A stretch of DNA of 64,000 bases, taken from Amycolatopsis sp. NBC_01488. GTDB taxonomy: Bacteria; Actinomycetota; Actinomycetes; Mycobacteriales; Pseudonocardiaceae. Positions 8,872-21,283 of the stretch are shown piece after piece. Numbering within the stretch: the stretch's first letter is position 1; every line of letters starts with the position of its first letter. A model generated the notes under the pieces. That model searched no databases and had not been told where the DNA came from. It saw only the letters and a program-made list of their open reading frames with translations. The DNA lies in the NCBI RefSeq assembly GCF_036227105.1, contig NZ_CP109434.1, forward strand, positions 7,846,501-7,910,500, read 5' to 3'. The translations under genes were made by a program, and so were the position numbers.

Positions 8872-9070
8872 CGCCGCCCCCTCTCCCCCGGGAGATGGTG
8901 CCCGTGCGACGCGCCGGGGTCAACGTCCGAAAACCGGCGGGAAAACCCTGATCACGGCCGGGAATTTTCCGCCATCACGGTCCGCGCGCGGTCCACTCGC
9001 GACAGTCGCTGACGGCCGCCGTCAGCGCTTCGCCAGGAACCGGTAAGCCCGCGCGGCGAAGCTCCGCGAC

Positions 9071-10209
9071 ATGAAGAACCTCAGCGTCCTGATCTCCGGC
9101 GCCGGCATCGCCGGCCCCGCCCTCGCCTGGTGGCTGACGCGTTACGGCTGCACCGTCGCCGTCGTCGAACGCGCCCCCTCGGTGCGCCCCGGCGGCCAGG
9201 CCGTCGACTTCAAGGGCGCCACCCACCGGACCGTGCTGGAGCGCATGGGCATCCTCGACGAGGTCATCGCCCGCCAGACCGGCGGCACCGACCAGACGAT
9301 CATCGACGCCGACGGGCGGCCGCAGGCGGTGATCCCCGGCGAGTTCACCGGCGGCGAGATCGAGATCCGCCGCGGCGACCTGGCCGACCTCCTGTACGAG
9401 CGCACCGCCCCGCACTGCGAATACCTCTTCGGCGACACCGTCACCTCGCTGACCGAGACTTCCGACGGCGTCGACGTCACCTTCGCCCACGCCGAGCCGC
9501 GCCGGTTCGACCTCGTCGTCGGCGCCGACGGCATCCACTCGAACGTCCGCCGGCTGGCCTTCGGGCCGGAACGCGACTACGTCACCTTCCTGGGCCACTA
9601 CTACGCACTGGCCGAGCTGGGCGCGCAGGTCGCGGACGGCGAAGCCGTGATGTACAACGAACCGGGCCGGATGGCGGCGGTCGGCGGCCCGAAGGCGTCG
9701 GCGTTCTTCGTCTTCGCCTCACCCGAGCTGGACTACGACCGGGGTGACGCCGGAACCCAGCGGAAGCTGGTGGCCGCCGCCTACCGCGACGCGGGCTGGC
9801 GGGTGCCCGAGCTGATCGCGAAGCTCCCGGACGCCCGCGAGTTCTACCTGGACTCGCTCGCTCGCGTCACGATCGACCACTATTCGCGGGGCCGGATCGT
9901 CCTGCTCGGCGACGCCGCCTACGGCAACACTCTCGGCGGCTTCGGCACCGGCCTCGCGACTGTCGGCGCGTACGTGCTCGCGGGCGAGCTGCTGGCCGCG
10001 GACGGCGACCACCGCGTCGCCTTCGCCCGCTACGAGGAGCAGTTCCGCGGCTACGCGAAGATCTCGCAGCGCGGCAGCGCGGGCCCGTTCCTCGCGCCGC
10101 CGTCACGCCTGCGGATCAAGCTGCGGGACTGGACGTTCAAATCCCGCTTCCTGCTCGGCCTCCTGCTCAAGGCGACCGACGAGTTCGCCACGGACATCGA
10201 GCTGAAGGA

Positions 10210-10228
<19 letters not shown>
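9071..10228 (+). CDS. FAD-dependent monooxygenase (PHBH/TetX-like)
   Basis: 385 aa, group A flavoprotein monooxygenase. The Rossmann dinucleotide motif GAGIAGPALAWWL lies at ~residues 10-22, a DG-type motif VVGADGIHSNVR at ~155, and the second FAD ribose-binding motif RIVLLGDAAY at ~275. Such enzymes hydroxylate aromatic, polyketide or antibiotic substrates using NAD(P)H and O2; the sequence does not give the substrate. The N-terminus is complete with no signal peptide. The 3' end overlaps the convergent metH gene by 19 bp, so there is no room for a separate terminator between them. Confidence 0.9.
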
Positions 10229-13863
<3,635 letters not shown>

Positions 13864-13868
13864 CGGCA

Positions 13869-13888
13869 GCCTCCCTCATCCGGGAGGC
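13869..13888 (-). promoter_or_regulatory. Shine-Dalgarno-sequestering hairpin of metH
   Basis: On the minus strand GCCTCCC (13888-13882) pairs with GGGAGGC (13875-13869) across a 6-nt loop. The 3' arm contains the GGGAGG ribosome site of the GTG at 13863. The 5' arm overlaps the pseudoknot strand of the SAH aptamer (13890-13885), so the two folds are mutually exclusive: ligand-bound aptamer would free the ribosome site. Confidence 0.75.
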
Positions 13889-13954
13889 GCCCTTGTTCGG
13901 TGGTTCCCGGTCGAGCGTGGCGGACCCGGCGGTCCGTTGCAGCGCCTCTCGACC
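13881..13954 (-). promoter_or_regulatory. S-adenosylhomocysteine (SAH) riboswitch, metH leader
   Basis: Read on the minus strand: P1 GGTCGAG (13954-13948) pairs with CTCGACC (13915-13909); the conserved AGGCGCTGCAACGG follows P1; a hairpin CGGACC/GGTCCG (13936-13921) follows; and AGGCGC (13947-13942) can pair with GCGCCT (13890-13885) as the long-range pseudoknot. This order, the GAGGCGCTGCAACGG core and the gene (metH) match the SAH-responsive aptamer known upstream of ahcY and metH. The 3' pseudoknot strand overlaps a hairpin that hides the metH ribosome site. Confidence 0.85.
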
Positions 13955-14249
13955 TGTGGTCCACGGTACTGGAAACGGGCATCGGCACGCCAACCCGCCT
14001 CGCCGGTGCGTCCACTGGCTGGGACACCGAGAGTCCACAATGGATTACTGGGTCCACCCCTGCCTCCGTGTCTTCCCGGGTCTCCACCTTGCCGCGTCGC
14101 GCGCCGGCGCTCTGCTCTTCGCCTGCTGACGCGCGTCGCCTCGATCATCGCTCGAGCGCGCCTCGACGTTACTCTCCGCGTCCACGTTGCCACTTTTCGC
14201 ACTCGCGCCCGACCTTGAAAACTGAAACACGTTCTAATACGCTCCTCGC
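13955..14249. other. Intergenic region between metH leader and LLM oxidoreductase
   Basis: About 295 bp of divergent promoter space. Besides the SAH riboswitch at its left edge and the KstR-like palindrome at 14223-14236, no conserved element or small gene with a convincing ribosome site was seen. A short inverted repeat around 13955-13965 extends P1 of the aptamer. Confidence 0.5.
14223..14236. promoter_or_regulatory. KstR-like palindromic operator
   Basis: TGAAACACGTTCTA fits the symmetrical TnnAACnnGTTnnA box known for the TetR-type sterol regulator KstR of mycobacteria and rhodococci. It lies 13 nt upstream of the GTG start of the LLM oxidoreductase, a position that would block initiation. 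No KstR gene or sterol cluster is in the window, so a different TetR regulator could use it. Confidence 0.4.
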
Positions 14250-15104
14250 GTGGACTACGGAATCGTGCTGTTCACCAGCGACCGCGGCATCACCCCGGCT
14301 TCGGCGGCGCGCGCCGCGGAAGCCGCGGGGTTCGCCACCTTCTACGTGCCCGAGCACACGCACATCCCGGTGAAGCGCGAGTCACCGCACCCGCGCACCG
14401 GCGACGCGTCCCTGCCCGACGACCGCTACAGCCGCACCCTGGACCCGTGGGTGGCGCTGGCGACGGCGGCGGCGGTGACGTCGCGGATCCGGCTGTCCAC
14501 GGCGGTGGCCCTGCCGGTGGAGAGCGACCCGATCACGCTCGCGAAGACGATCGCCAGCCTGGACCACCTCTCCGGTGGCCGCGTCACGCTCGGCACGGGC
14601 TTCGGCTGGAACGTCGACGAGCTGACCGACCACGGCGTCCCCGGCCACCGCCGCCGCACGGCGCTGCGCGAGTACCTCGAAGCGATGAGTGCACTGTGGA
14701 CGTCCGAAGAAGCCTCCTACGACGGGGAATTCGTCTCCTTCGGCCCGAGCTGGGCGTGGCCGAAGCCGATCCAGGCGCACATCCCGGTGCTGCTCGGCGC
14801 GGGCCCGACGGAGAAGACGTTCCGCTGGATCGCCCGCCACGCGGACGGCTGGATCACCACCCCGGCCGACACCGACCTGGACGCGCACGTGGCTCTGCTC
14901 AAGGAGATCTGGCTCGCCGAAGGACGCACGGGTGCGCCGCGGATCTGCGCGCTCGGGGAACGCCCGGACCAGGACCGGCTGGCGCACCTGGATTCCCTCG
15001 GTGTCACCGAGACCATCTTCGGGCTGCCGGACCGGTCGCCCGAGGAGGTCGAAGCCTGGATCGGGCGGCTGGCCGGAAAGCTCGGGCTCGCCGTCACCCT
15101 CTGA
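14250..15104 (+). CDS. LLM-class F420-dependent oxidoreductase
   Basis: 284 aa, GTG start. Luciferase-like monooxygenase barrel: GIVLFTSDRGITPASAARAA at the N-terminus, FYVPEHTHIP, the ...DPITLAKTIASLDHLSGGR motif typical of the TIGR03619-type subfamily, LGTGFGWNVDEL, and IPVLLGAGPTEKTF. These enzymes use reduced F420 (sometimes FMN) to reduce or oxidise diverse substrates. A KstR-like box sits immediately upstream, hinting at lipid or sterol-related control. It converges on the Eis-like gene with 8 nt between stops. Confidence 0.88.
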   Translation: MDYGIVLFTSDRGITPASAARAAEAAGFATFYVPEHTHIPVKRESPHPRTGDASLPDDRYSRTLDPWVALATAAAVTSRIRLSTAVALPVESDPITLAKTIASLDHLSGGRVTLGTGFGWNVDELTDHGVPGHRRRTALREYLEAMSALWTSEEASYDGEFVSFGPSWAWPKPIQAHIPVLLGAGPTEKTFRWIARHADGWITTPADTDLDAHVALLKEIWLAEGRTGAPRICALGERPDQDRLAHLDSLGVTETIFGLPDRSPEEVEAWIGRLAGKLGLAVTL

Positions 15105-15112
15105 GGTCAGTC

Positions 15113-16294
15113 TCAGAACCAGTGCAGGCAGTGCGGGGCGCGCCCGGTGCGGAACAGCGCGTCGGCCAGGGAAGCGGCATCCGGGTGGTGGGCCCGGATC
15201 TGCCCGGCCCGCACGAGCGTGCCCGGCGTGACCCCGCCGAGGTACACCGAGCCCAGGTCGCTCACGTCCAGCGACAGGTCCGGCTCCCGATCGGTCGCCA
15301 CGCAGTCACCCTTGCCGTCCCGGACCGTGAGCAGGTAGCGGCCCCGCTCGCCGAGGAACGGGTCGTCGACGTCGAGGACGAGATCGCCGTCGGACGCCCA
15401 GCCGCGCGCCGCCAGCGCCCGCGGGACGTCCAGCAGCCGCACCCACAGCCAGTCCGTCTCGTCGCTGATCCGGGCGGCGCGGAAGTCGGCCAGCTGCCAG
15501 CGCAGCGGGTGCTCCGGCGGGCAGTGCCGGAACACCACCTGGGTGGCCAGGTCGTGGTCGAGCAGGAACCGGGTCAGTGCCGTCGCGACGGCGTCGCCCG
15601 CGGCGATCGTCTCGTCGACCGTCAAGGTCTCGTCGAGCAGGTAGGTCGCGTACCCGTCCGGGACGCCGCCGGCGTCGCGGTGCAGGGCGACGTACCGCGG
15701 TGCCGCGGAGATCGGCGGCTGCCCCGCGCCCCGGGCCCACCAGTGGTGCGGACGGGACAACGCACCCGGCCGGCCGCGGCGGTACCGGTCGTAGACCTCC
15801 TCCAGGAGGTCGCCGCACTCGGCGCGCCGCAGCACCTCGATCGAGCCCTCCGCCGGGACAGCTGTCCTGCGCGGGGCGGCTCGGTGCCGTGGCACGGTCA
15901 GCCGGTGCGTGGTGGTCGCCGGTCCGTAGCCGAACCTGCGGTAGATCACGGCCTCGGTGGCCAGCAGCACGGACAGGAACTCCCCGCGCGCCCGCGCGTC
16001 GGCGAGCTGGTGGCGCATCATCGCGGTGAGCACGCCCCCGCGCCGATGGGTGGGCAGGACGCCGACGGCGGTCACCCCGCCGGCCGGGACGACGACCTCG
16101 CCGGGCAGGGTCAGCTCGAAGGAGTACGCGGCGGCGGTGCCGACGGCCCGCCCGTCCGCCACCGCGATCGAGCCGCGGTCCCATTCCAGAGCAGACCAGA
16201 CGGCGTCCTCCGAGGCCGGGCAGCGCCCGAACGCGGCGAAGAGCGTGTCGACGAAGGTCTCGCGGTCCTGCTCGGTCGTGGAACGGATCTCCAT
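15113..16294 (-). CDS. Eis-like GNAT N-acetyltransferase
   Basis: 393 aa with the three-part Eis layout: N-terminal GNAT domain (VTAVGVLPTHRRGGVLTAMM contains the Q/RxxGxG/A acetyl-CoA loop), a second GNAT-like domain, and a C-terminal SCP2-like fold (DLVLDVDDPFLGERGRYLL). The protein ends in ...APHCLHWF; in mycobacterial Eis the C-terminal Phe carboxylate acts as the catalytic base, and that terminus is conserved here. Eis proteins acetylate amines, including aminoglycosides. Start ATG 16294 (MEIRSTTEQD) was chosen over a longer frame to 16375 because it matches the family N-terminus. Downstream of the MFS porter but separated by a terminator-like hairpin. Confidence 0.85.
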   Translation of the reverse strand: MEIRSTTEQDRETFVDTLFAAFGRCPASEDAVWSALEWDRGSIAVADGRAVGTAAAYSFELTLPGEVVVPAGGVTAVGVLPTHRRGGVLTAMMRHQLADARARGEFLSVLLATEAVIYRRFGYGPATTTHRLTVPRHRAAPRRTAVPAEGSIEVLRRAECGDLLEEVYDRYRRGRPGALSRPHHWWARGAGQPPISAAPRYVALHRDAGGVPDGYATYLLDETLTVDETIAAGDAVATALTRFLLDHDLATQVVFRHCPPEHPLRWQLADFRAARISDETDWLWVRLLDVPRALAARGWASDGDLVLDVDDPFLGERGRYLLTVRDGKGDCVATDREPDLSLDVSDLGSVYLGGVTPGTLVRAGQIRAHHPDAASLADALFRTGRAPHCLHWF

Positions 16295-16341
16295 CGGGGC
16301 ACCGTCCCGCGGCGAAGCGGTGCCGGGCAAGCGAATTACGA

Positions 16342-16369
16342 CGGGGCACGACGTCGCCGTCGTGCCCCG
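16342..16369 (-). terminator. Rho-independent-type hairpin after the sugar porter
   Basis: cggggcacgacg (16342-16353) and its exact reverse complement (16358-16369) form a 12-bp stem with a 4-nt loop, between the porter stop (16388) and the Eis-like gene start. Confidence 0.75.
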
Positions 16370-16387
16370 CCGCAATGATCCCCCGGG

Positions 16388-17773
16388 TCAGCTCTTGGCC
16401 GCGACCCCCTGGCGCGCCCGGAGGTCGAGCTCGATCTGCTCCAGCGAACGCCCCTTCGTCTCCGGCACGAGCCACTTGGTGAGCACGAACAGCACCACGT
16501 TGATCCCGGCGAACAGGAACATCGAACCGCCGATGCCGAGCGACTTCGGGTCGGAGATGAGCGGGAACACGGCGCTCACGATGCCCGTCGCCGCCCAGAG
16601 GACCACGCTGCTGACGCCCATCCCCGTCGCGCGGTACTTGAGCGGGAACACCTCGGACATCATCACCCAGACGACCGCGCCCCAGCCGAGCTCGTAGCCG
16701 ACCAGGTACAGCACCATCATCACCAGCATCAGGATGCCGCGCGTACCGGTGTCGTGCACGTTGAGCACCACGAGCCCGGCCGCCACCAGCGTGATCACCA
16801 TGATCACGTTGCCGATGAGCAGCAGCGGCTTGCGGCCCCAGCGGTCCACCACGAACACGACCCACGCGGTGAACAGGAACTTCGTGACGCCCAGCAGCAC
16901 GCCGGACAGCAGCGCGGCCTGCGTGGCGAACCCGAGGCCGATCAGCATCGTCGGGAAGTACGCGTTGATCGCGTTGACCCCGCTGAACTGCTGGCCGACC
17001 GCCAGCAGCAGGGCCACCACCAGCATCGGCCGCACGAAACCGGAGAACAGGTCGCGCAGCCGCGGCTTCTCCTCGGTGTCGAGCCGGATGACCTCGTTGA
17101 TGGTCTCGATCTCTTCGTCGAGGTTCACGGTGTTGCCGTGCGCGCTCGCCAGGACCCGCCGGGCTTCCTCCTCGCGGCCGTTCTTGACGAGCCAGCGGGG
17201 CGTCTCGGGCAGGAACGTGAGCCCGGCGAGCAGGATCGCCGCGGGCACGATGGCGCCGGCGAACATCCAGCGCCACGCCGAGATCGGCCCGAGCCAGTAG
17301 CTCACCAGGAACGCGATCAGGATGCCGAGCACGATGAAGATCTGGTTCAGCGCGCCCATCGCGCCCCGCAACCGCGCCGGGGCCAGCTCCGACAGGTACG
17401 TCGGCACGGTCGACGACGAAAGGCCGATACCGAGCCCGATGACCAGCCGCGAGAGCACGAGCAGCGTGAACGTCGGGGAGAACGCCGCCGCCAGGGTGCC
17501 CACGATGACGATCGCCGCGGCGACCTGGATCGTGCGGCGGCGGCCGAGGGCGTCGTTGGTGCGGCTGGAGAACAGCGCACCGACGATGGCACCGACCGAC
17601 AGGCTGGCGGTGATCACGCCCTTGTCCCAGCTGGTCAGCGCCCAGAGTTTCCCGATGAACGGGAGTACCCCGGAAATCACGCCGAGGTCGTAGCCGAACA
17701 AGATGCCGCCGAGCGCGCCGAAGAAGTACAGAGTGGTTCGGCTGATATGCCGCGCCGGGGCTGTCTGCGTCAT
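16388..17773 (-). CDS. MFS sugar porter
   Basis: 461 aa with 12 predicted membrane helices and the sugar-porter signatures: FGYDLGVISGVLPFIG in helix 1, the NDALGRRR loop 2-3 motif, PTYLSELAPARLRGAMG after helix 4, PETPRWLVKNGREEEAR in the central loop, QQFSGVNAINAY in helix 7, DRWGRKPLLL, and PETKGRSLEQIE near the C-terminus. Family members import hexoses or pentoses by proton symport. It faces the GH74 xyloglucanase gene across a 332-bp region that includes a CebR-type operator, so it may take up sugars released during plant wall breakdown, such as xylose or galactose; the substrate cannot be read from sequence. Confidence 0.92.
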   Translation of the reverse strand: MTQTAPARHISRTTLYFFGALGGILFGYDLGVISGVLPFIGKLWALTSWDKGVITASLSVGAIVGALFSSRTNDALGRRRTIQVAAAIVIVGTLAAAFSPTFTLLVLSRLVIGLGIGLSSSTVPTYLSELAPARLRGAMGALNQIFIVLGILIAFLVSYWLGPISAWRWMFAGAIVPAAILLAGLTFLPETPRWLVKNGREEEARRVLASAHGNTVNLDEEIETINEVIRLDTEEKPRLRDLFSGFVRPMLVVALLLAVGQQFSGVNAINAYFPTMLIGLGFATQAALLSGVLLGVTKFLFTAWVVFVVDRWGRKPLLLIGNVIMVITLVAAGLVVLNVHDTGTRGILMLVMMVLYLVGYELGWGAVVWVMMSEVFPLKYRATGMGVSSVVLWAATGIVSAVFPLISDPKSLGIGGSMFLFAGINVVLFVLTKWLVPETKGRSLEQIELDLRARQGVAAKS

Positions 17774-17885
17774 TGCCAGGTCGCCTCTTTCGTAGGTCCA
17801 GTCCAGCCAGCGGCCACCACACTCACACGCCGGAAAAAACCGGGCAAGACAGTCGTTGATAACGATTCAGAAACGTGATCGTCGT

Positions 17886-17897
17886 TCACATATGTGA
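17886..17897. promoter_or_regulatory. Perfect 12-bp palindrome, possible operator
   Basis: TCACATATGTGA is fully self-complementary and lies 113 nt upstream of the sugar porter start. It is reversed relative to a CRP site (TGTGA...TCACA) and could be a GntR- or ROK-type operator for the porter; the cognate regulator is unknown. Confidence 0.35.
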
Positions 17898-18039
17898 CAC
17901 CGCTTGGCGCACAACATTGCTCCGTCCGCCACACCCTCCTTTCCGGTCGCCACCCCGGTACACAAAGGATCCCTGGAGTCCATAGTGGACGGTAACGGCA
18001 GGCGAAATCGTCGAAGACGTTTTACCTGGTCCGTGGAGG

Positions 18040-18069
18040 TTTACAACGCTTCGAGGGCAGGTCTACCGT
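18040..18069 (+). promoter_or_regulatory. Promoter of GH74 gene (cellulase-type)
   Basis: TTTACA (18040-18045), 18-nt spacer, TACCGT (18064-18069). The same arrangement precedes the Cip1-like, GH5 and GH48 genes. The CebR-type operator begins 5 nt after the -10 element. Confidence 0.65.
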
Positions 18070-18073
18070 TTTC

Positions 18074-18087
18074 TGGAAGCGCTCCCA
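18074..18087. promoter_or_regulatory. CebR-type operator, GH74
   Basis: TGGAAGCGCTCCCA, 13/14 match to the palindrome TGGGAGCGCTCCCA bound by CebR in Streptomyces. It covers the likely transcription start of the GH74 gene. Confidence 0.85.
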
Positions 18088-18105
18088 GAACGAGTGGAGG
18101 CAGTC

Positions 18106-20793
18106 TTGCGAAGCCCGAAATCCCTGAGCCGAGTACTGGCGAGCACGCTCGCCCTCGTCGTCCCCGCCGCGATCGCGGTCACCGTCGCCGCGCCGGAGTC
18201 CCCGGCCGCCCCGGCGCCCTACACGTGGCGCAACGCCGAGATCGGCGGCGGCGGGTTCGTCCCCGGCATCGTCTTCAACCAGACCGAACCCGGCCTCGTG
18301 TACGCCCGCACCGACATCGGCGGCGCGTACCGCTGGAACCCCGCCACCGGCCGCTGGCTCCCGCTGCTGGACTCGGTGGGCTGGACCGACTGGGGCCACA
18401 ACGGCGTCGTCAGCCTGGCCACCGACCCGCTCGACCCGAACCGCGTCTACGCGGCGGCCGGGATGTACACCACCAGCTGGGACCCCAATAACGGCGCGAT
18501 CCTCCGCTCAGCCGACCGGGGTGCCACCTGGCAGGCCTCGGCGCTGCCGTTCAAGCTCGGCGGCAACATGCCCGGCCGCGGCATGGGCGAGCGGCTCGCG
18601 ATCGACCCGAACCGCGACAGCGTGCTCTACCTCGGCGCTCCCAGCGGCAACGGGCTCTGGCGCAGCACGGACTCCGGCGCCACGTGGGCGAAGGTGACGG
18701 CCTTCCCCAACCCGGGGAACTACGCGCCCGACCCGAGCGACACGACGGGCTACTCCAGTGACAACGAAGGCGTCACCTGGGTGACGTTCGACCCGTCGAC
18801 CGGCACCCGCGGCGGCACCACGCAGACCGTCTACGTCGGCGTCGCGGACAAGGCCAACACCGTCTACCGCAGCACCGACGGCGGCACGACGTGGGCGCGG
18901 CTGGCCGGCCAGCCCACCGGGTTCCTGGCGCACAAGGGCGTCCTCGACGCGACCGGCGGCTTCCTCTACCTCGCGACCAGCGACACCGGCGGCCCGTACG
19001 ACGGCGCGAAGGGCGACGTCTGGAAGTACGCCACGAAGACCGGTACCTGGACGCGGATCAGCCCGATCCCGTCCGACAGCACGGACGACTACTTCGGCTA
19101 CAGCGGCCTGACGATCGACCGGCAGCACCCGAACACGCTGATGGTCGCGACGCAGGTGTCGTGGTGGCCGGACGTGATCTTCTTCCGCAGCACCGACGGC
19201 GGCGCCACCTGGACGCGGATCTGGGACTTCACGAGCTATCCCGACCGGTCGCTGCGCTACACGCAGGACATCTCCTCGGTGCCGTGGCTGACCTTCGGCG
19301 TCCAGGCCGCTCCCCCGGTGCCCTCGCCCAAGCTCGGCTGGATGACCGAGTCCGCGGAGATCGACCCGTTCGACTCGAACCACCTGCTCTACGGCACCGG
19401 CGCGACGATCTACGGCACGTCCGACCTGACGAAGTGGGACAGCGGCGGGAAGATCACGCTCAAGCCGGTCGTCGGCGGCCTCGAGGAGACCGCGGTGCTG
19501 GACCTGATCAGCCCGCCGTCGGGCGCGCCGCTGCTCTCCGGGCTCGGTGACGTCGGCGGGTTCCGGCACGACAGCCTCGACGCCGTCCCGGCCACGATGT
19601 TCACCTCCCCGGTGTTCACCACGACGACCAGCCTCGACTACGCCGAGCTGACCCCGGCGACGATCGTGCGCGTCGGCACGCTCGACCGGACCGCTCGGCC
19701 GAACGACAACCGGATCGCCTTTTCCACCGACGGCGGCAAGAACTGGTTCCAGGGCGCCGAACCCGGTGGTGGCGCGAGCGGCGGGACGGTGGCCGCGGCC
19801 GCGGACGGCAGCCGGTTCGTGTGGAGCCCGGACGGCACGGGCGTCAGCTACTCCGTGGGCTTCGGTTCGTCGTGGACGGCGTCGGCCGGCATCCCGGCGG
19901 GCGCGGTGGTCGAGGCGGACCGCGTGGACCCGAAGAAGTTCTACGGGTTCGCGGCGGGCCGGTTCTACGTCAGCACCGACGGCGGCGCGACGTTCACCGC
20001 GACCGCGGCCACCGGGCTACCCGGCGCCCCGGTGCACTTCAAGGCGATGCCGGGCGTGACCGGCGACGTCTGGCTGGCCGGCGGCTCCGGGTCGACGTAC
20101 GGTCTCTGGCACTCGACCGACTCCGGCGCGTCCTTCACGAAACTGAGCGGGGTCACCGAAGCCGACAACATCGGATTCGGCAAGGCCGCCCCCGGCCGGA
20201 CGTATTCGGCGTTATACACGATCGCGAAGATCGGCGGGGTGCGCGGGATCTTCCGGTCGGACGACGCGGGTGCGTCGTGGACGCGGATCAACGACGACCA
20301 GCACCAGTACGGCAACATCGGGGCGGCGCTGAGCGGCGATCCGCGGGTGTACGGCCGGGTGTACGTGGGCACGAACGGGCGAGGCGTGATCGTGGGCGAG
20401 TCCGGCGGCGACCAGCCGCCGCCCACCACCACCACTTCTCCCCCGACGACGACCACCACTCCGGTGCCGTCGTCGTCGTGCACCGCGGCCTACACCGTCA
20501 CGAACCAGTGGCCGGGCGGCTTCCAGGCGGGCGTGAAGGTCGGGAACACCGGGACGGCCCCGGTCAGCGGCTGGACGGTCACGTGGTCGTTCCCCGACGG
20601 CCAGCGCGTGACGCAGGCCTGGAACGCCCAGGTGACGCAGACGGGCCCGGCGGTCGCGGCGGCGGACGCGGGGTGGAACAAGACGATCCCGGCGGGCGGC
20701 ACCGCCGAGTTCGGCTTCACCGGCACGTCCGGCGCCACCAACGGCAAGCCGGCGGTGCTCTCGCTCAACGGCCAGCCCTGCGCCGCCGCCTGA
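18106..20793 (+). CDS. Secreted GH74 xyloglucanase with C-terminal CBM2
   Basis: About 895 aa. TTG at 18106 is preferred because GGAGG lies 5 nt upstream; an in-frame GTG at 18094 is the alternative. Signal peptide ~1-35. The GH74 double seven-bladed propeller spans ~40-770: ARTDIGGAYRWN and SGLGDVGGFRHD hold the two catalytic aspartates, and repeated STDGG(A/T)TW (BNR-like) turns occur throughout. A Pro/Thr linker (PPPTTTTSPPTTTTT, ~770-790) leads to a CBM2 (~791-895) with its terminal cysteine pair. GH74 enzymes cut xyloglucan backbones. The gene has the cellulase-type promoter and CebR operator, placing xyloglucan attack under the cellobiose regulon. No downstream partner; a terminator follows. 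Confidence 0.95.
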   Translation: MRSPKSLSRVLASTLALVVPAAIAVTVAAPESPAAPAPYTWRNAEIGGGGFVPGIVFNQTEPGLVYARTDIGGAYRWNPATGRWLPLLDSVGWTDWGHNGVVSLATDPLDPNRVYAAAGMYTTSWDPNNGAILRSADRGATWQASALPFKLGGNMPGRGMGERLAIDPNRDSVLYLGAPSGNGLWRSTDSGATWAKVTAFPNPGNYAPDPSDTTGYSSDNEGVTWVTFDPSTGTRGGTTQTVYVGVADKANTVYRSTDGGTTWARLAGQPTGFLAHKGVLDATGGFLYLATSDTGGPYDGAKGDVWKYATKTGTWTRISPIPSDSTDDYFGYSGLTIDRQHPNTLMVATQVSWWPDVIFFRSTDGGATWTRIWDFTSYPDRSLRYTQDISSVPWLTFGVQAAPPVPSPKLGWMTESAEIDPFDSNHLLYGTGATIYGTSDLTKWDSGGKITLKPVVGGLEETAVLDLISPPSGAPLLSGLGDVGGFRHDSLDAVPATMFTSPVFTTTTSLDYAELTPATIVRVGTLDRTARPNDNRIAFSTDGGKNWFQGAEPGGGASGGTVAAAADGSRFVWSPDGTGVSYSVGFGSSWTASAGIPAGAVVEADRVDPKKFYGFAAGRFYVSTDGGATFTATAATGLPGAPVHFKAMPGVTGDVWLAGGSGSTYGLWHSTDSGASFTKLSGVTEADNIGFGKAAPGRTYSALYTIAKIGGVRGIFRSDDAGASWTRINDDQHQYGNIGAALSGDPRVYGRVYVGTNGRGVIVGESGGDQPPPTTTTSPPTTTTTPVPSSSCTAAYTVTNQWPGGFQAGVKVGNTGTAPVSGWTVTWSFPDGQRVTQAWNAQVTQTGPAVAAADAGWNKTIPAGGTAEFGFTGTSGATNGKPAVLSLNGQPCAAA

Positions 20794-20814
20794 ACGCGGT
20801 GGCCACCGCTGCCG

Positions 20815-21025
20815 GGCTCCGGGCCGCGGGGCAGCCGGGCGCGGAGCAGTGGGGCCGCGGGCAGCCGAGGCGCTCGGTGGCCGCCGGGCCGCGCGGCAGT
20901 GGGGCCGCCGGGCGGTTGGGCAGTTGATGTCGCCGGGTCGCCGGCCGCGAGCTGTGGGGTCGCGGGGCAGCCGGGGTCTCCACCGCCGAGCCGCGGAGCC
21001 GCGGAGCTGCCGGGCCGCGGGCGGG
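20815..21025. repeat. Degenerate short tandem-like repeats
   Basis: Recurring words such as gccgcggggcagccgg, cagtggggccgc and gagccgcggagc, spaced 15-40 bp, without a strict period. Noncoding in every frame with a plausible start. Confidence 0.55.
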
Positions 21026-21027
21026 AA

Positions 21028-21064
21028 GGGGGTTTCAACCCACCCCCAGGCGGTTGAAACCCCC
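21028..21064. terminator. Terminator hairpin between GH74 and MDR genes
   Basis: gggggtttcaacc (21028-21040) pairs exactly with ggttgaaaccccc (21052-21064), a 13-bp stem with an 11-nt loop, located between convergent transcription units. Confidence 0.85.
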
Positions 21065-21283
21065 TCCCCGCGCCCCCAGCCCGGTGCTCTCGTGCCGAGC
21101 AGCCGCAGCCTGCTCGGGCGATCCTCCGGTGAGTATCACTCTTCCGGTTGCGGTCATCGGCCGCCATTCCTGCCGAAAGAGCACTTTTTCCTCCCGGCGC
21201 ACCCGCGCTGACCTGGGCGAACGCGGTGTCGGGGTGTCGAATCTACCCAGCCGGACGGGCAAAACTTACCCGGGCGCCGGGCG

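Larger units (their letters stand above)
17774..18105. other. Divergent regulatory region, sugar porter / GH74
   Basis: A 332-bp gap. It contains a 12-bp palindrome (17886-17897), the GH74 promoter (18040-18069) and the CebR-type operator (18074-18087). No small gene was recognised. Confidence 0.6.
20794..21283. other. Intergenic region with degenerate GC-rich repeats
   Basis: A 490-bp gap between convergent genes. From ~20815 to ~21025 it is a G+C-rich patchwork of variants of gccgcggggcagccggg and gcagtggggccg. No convincing gene. A strong hairpin at 21028-21064 ends the region; the rest to 21283 shows nothing recognisable. Confidence 0.6.

Noticed and set aside
8935..8985. Imperfect inverted repeat ggcgggaaaa / ttttccgcc
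   Set aside because: One-base bulge and no conserved spacing; cannot be separated from chance in this promoter region.
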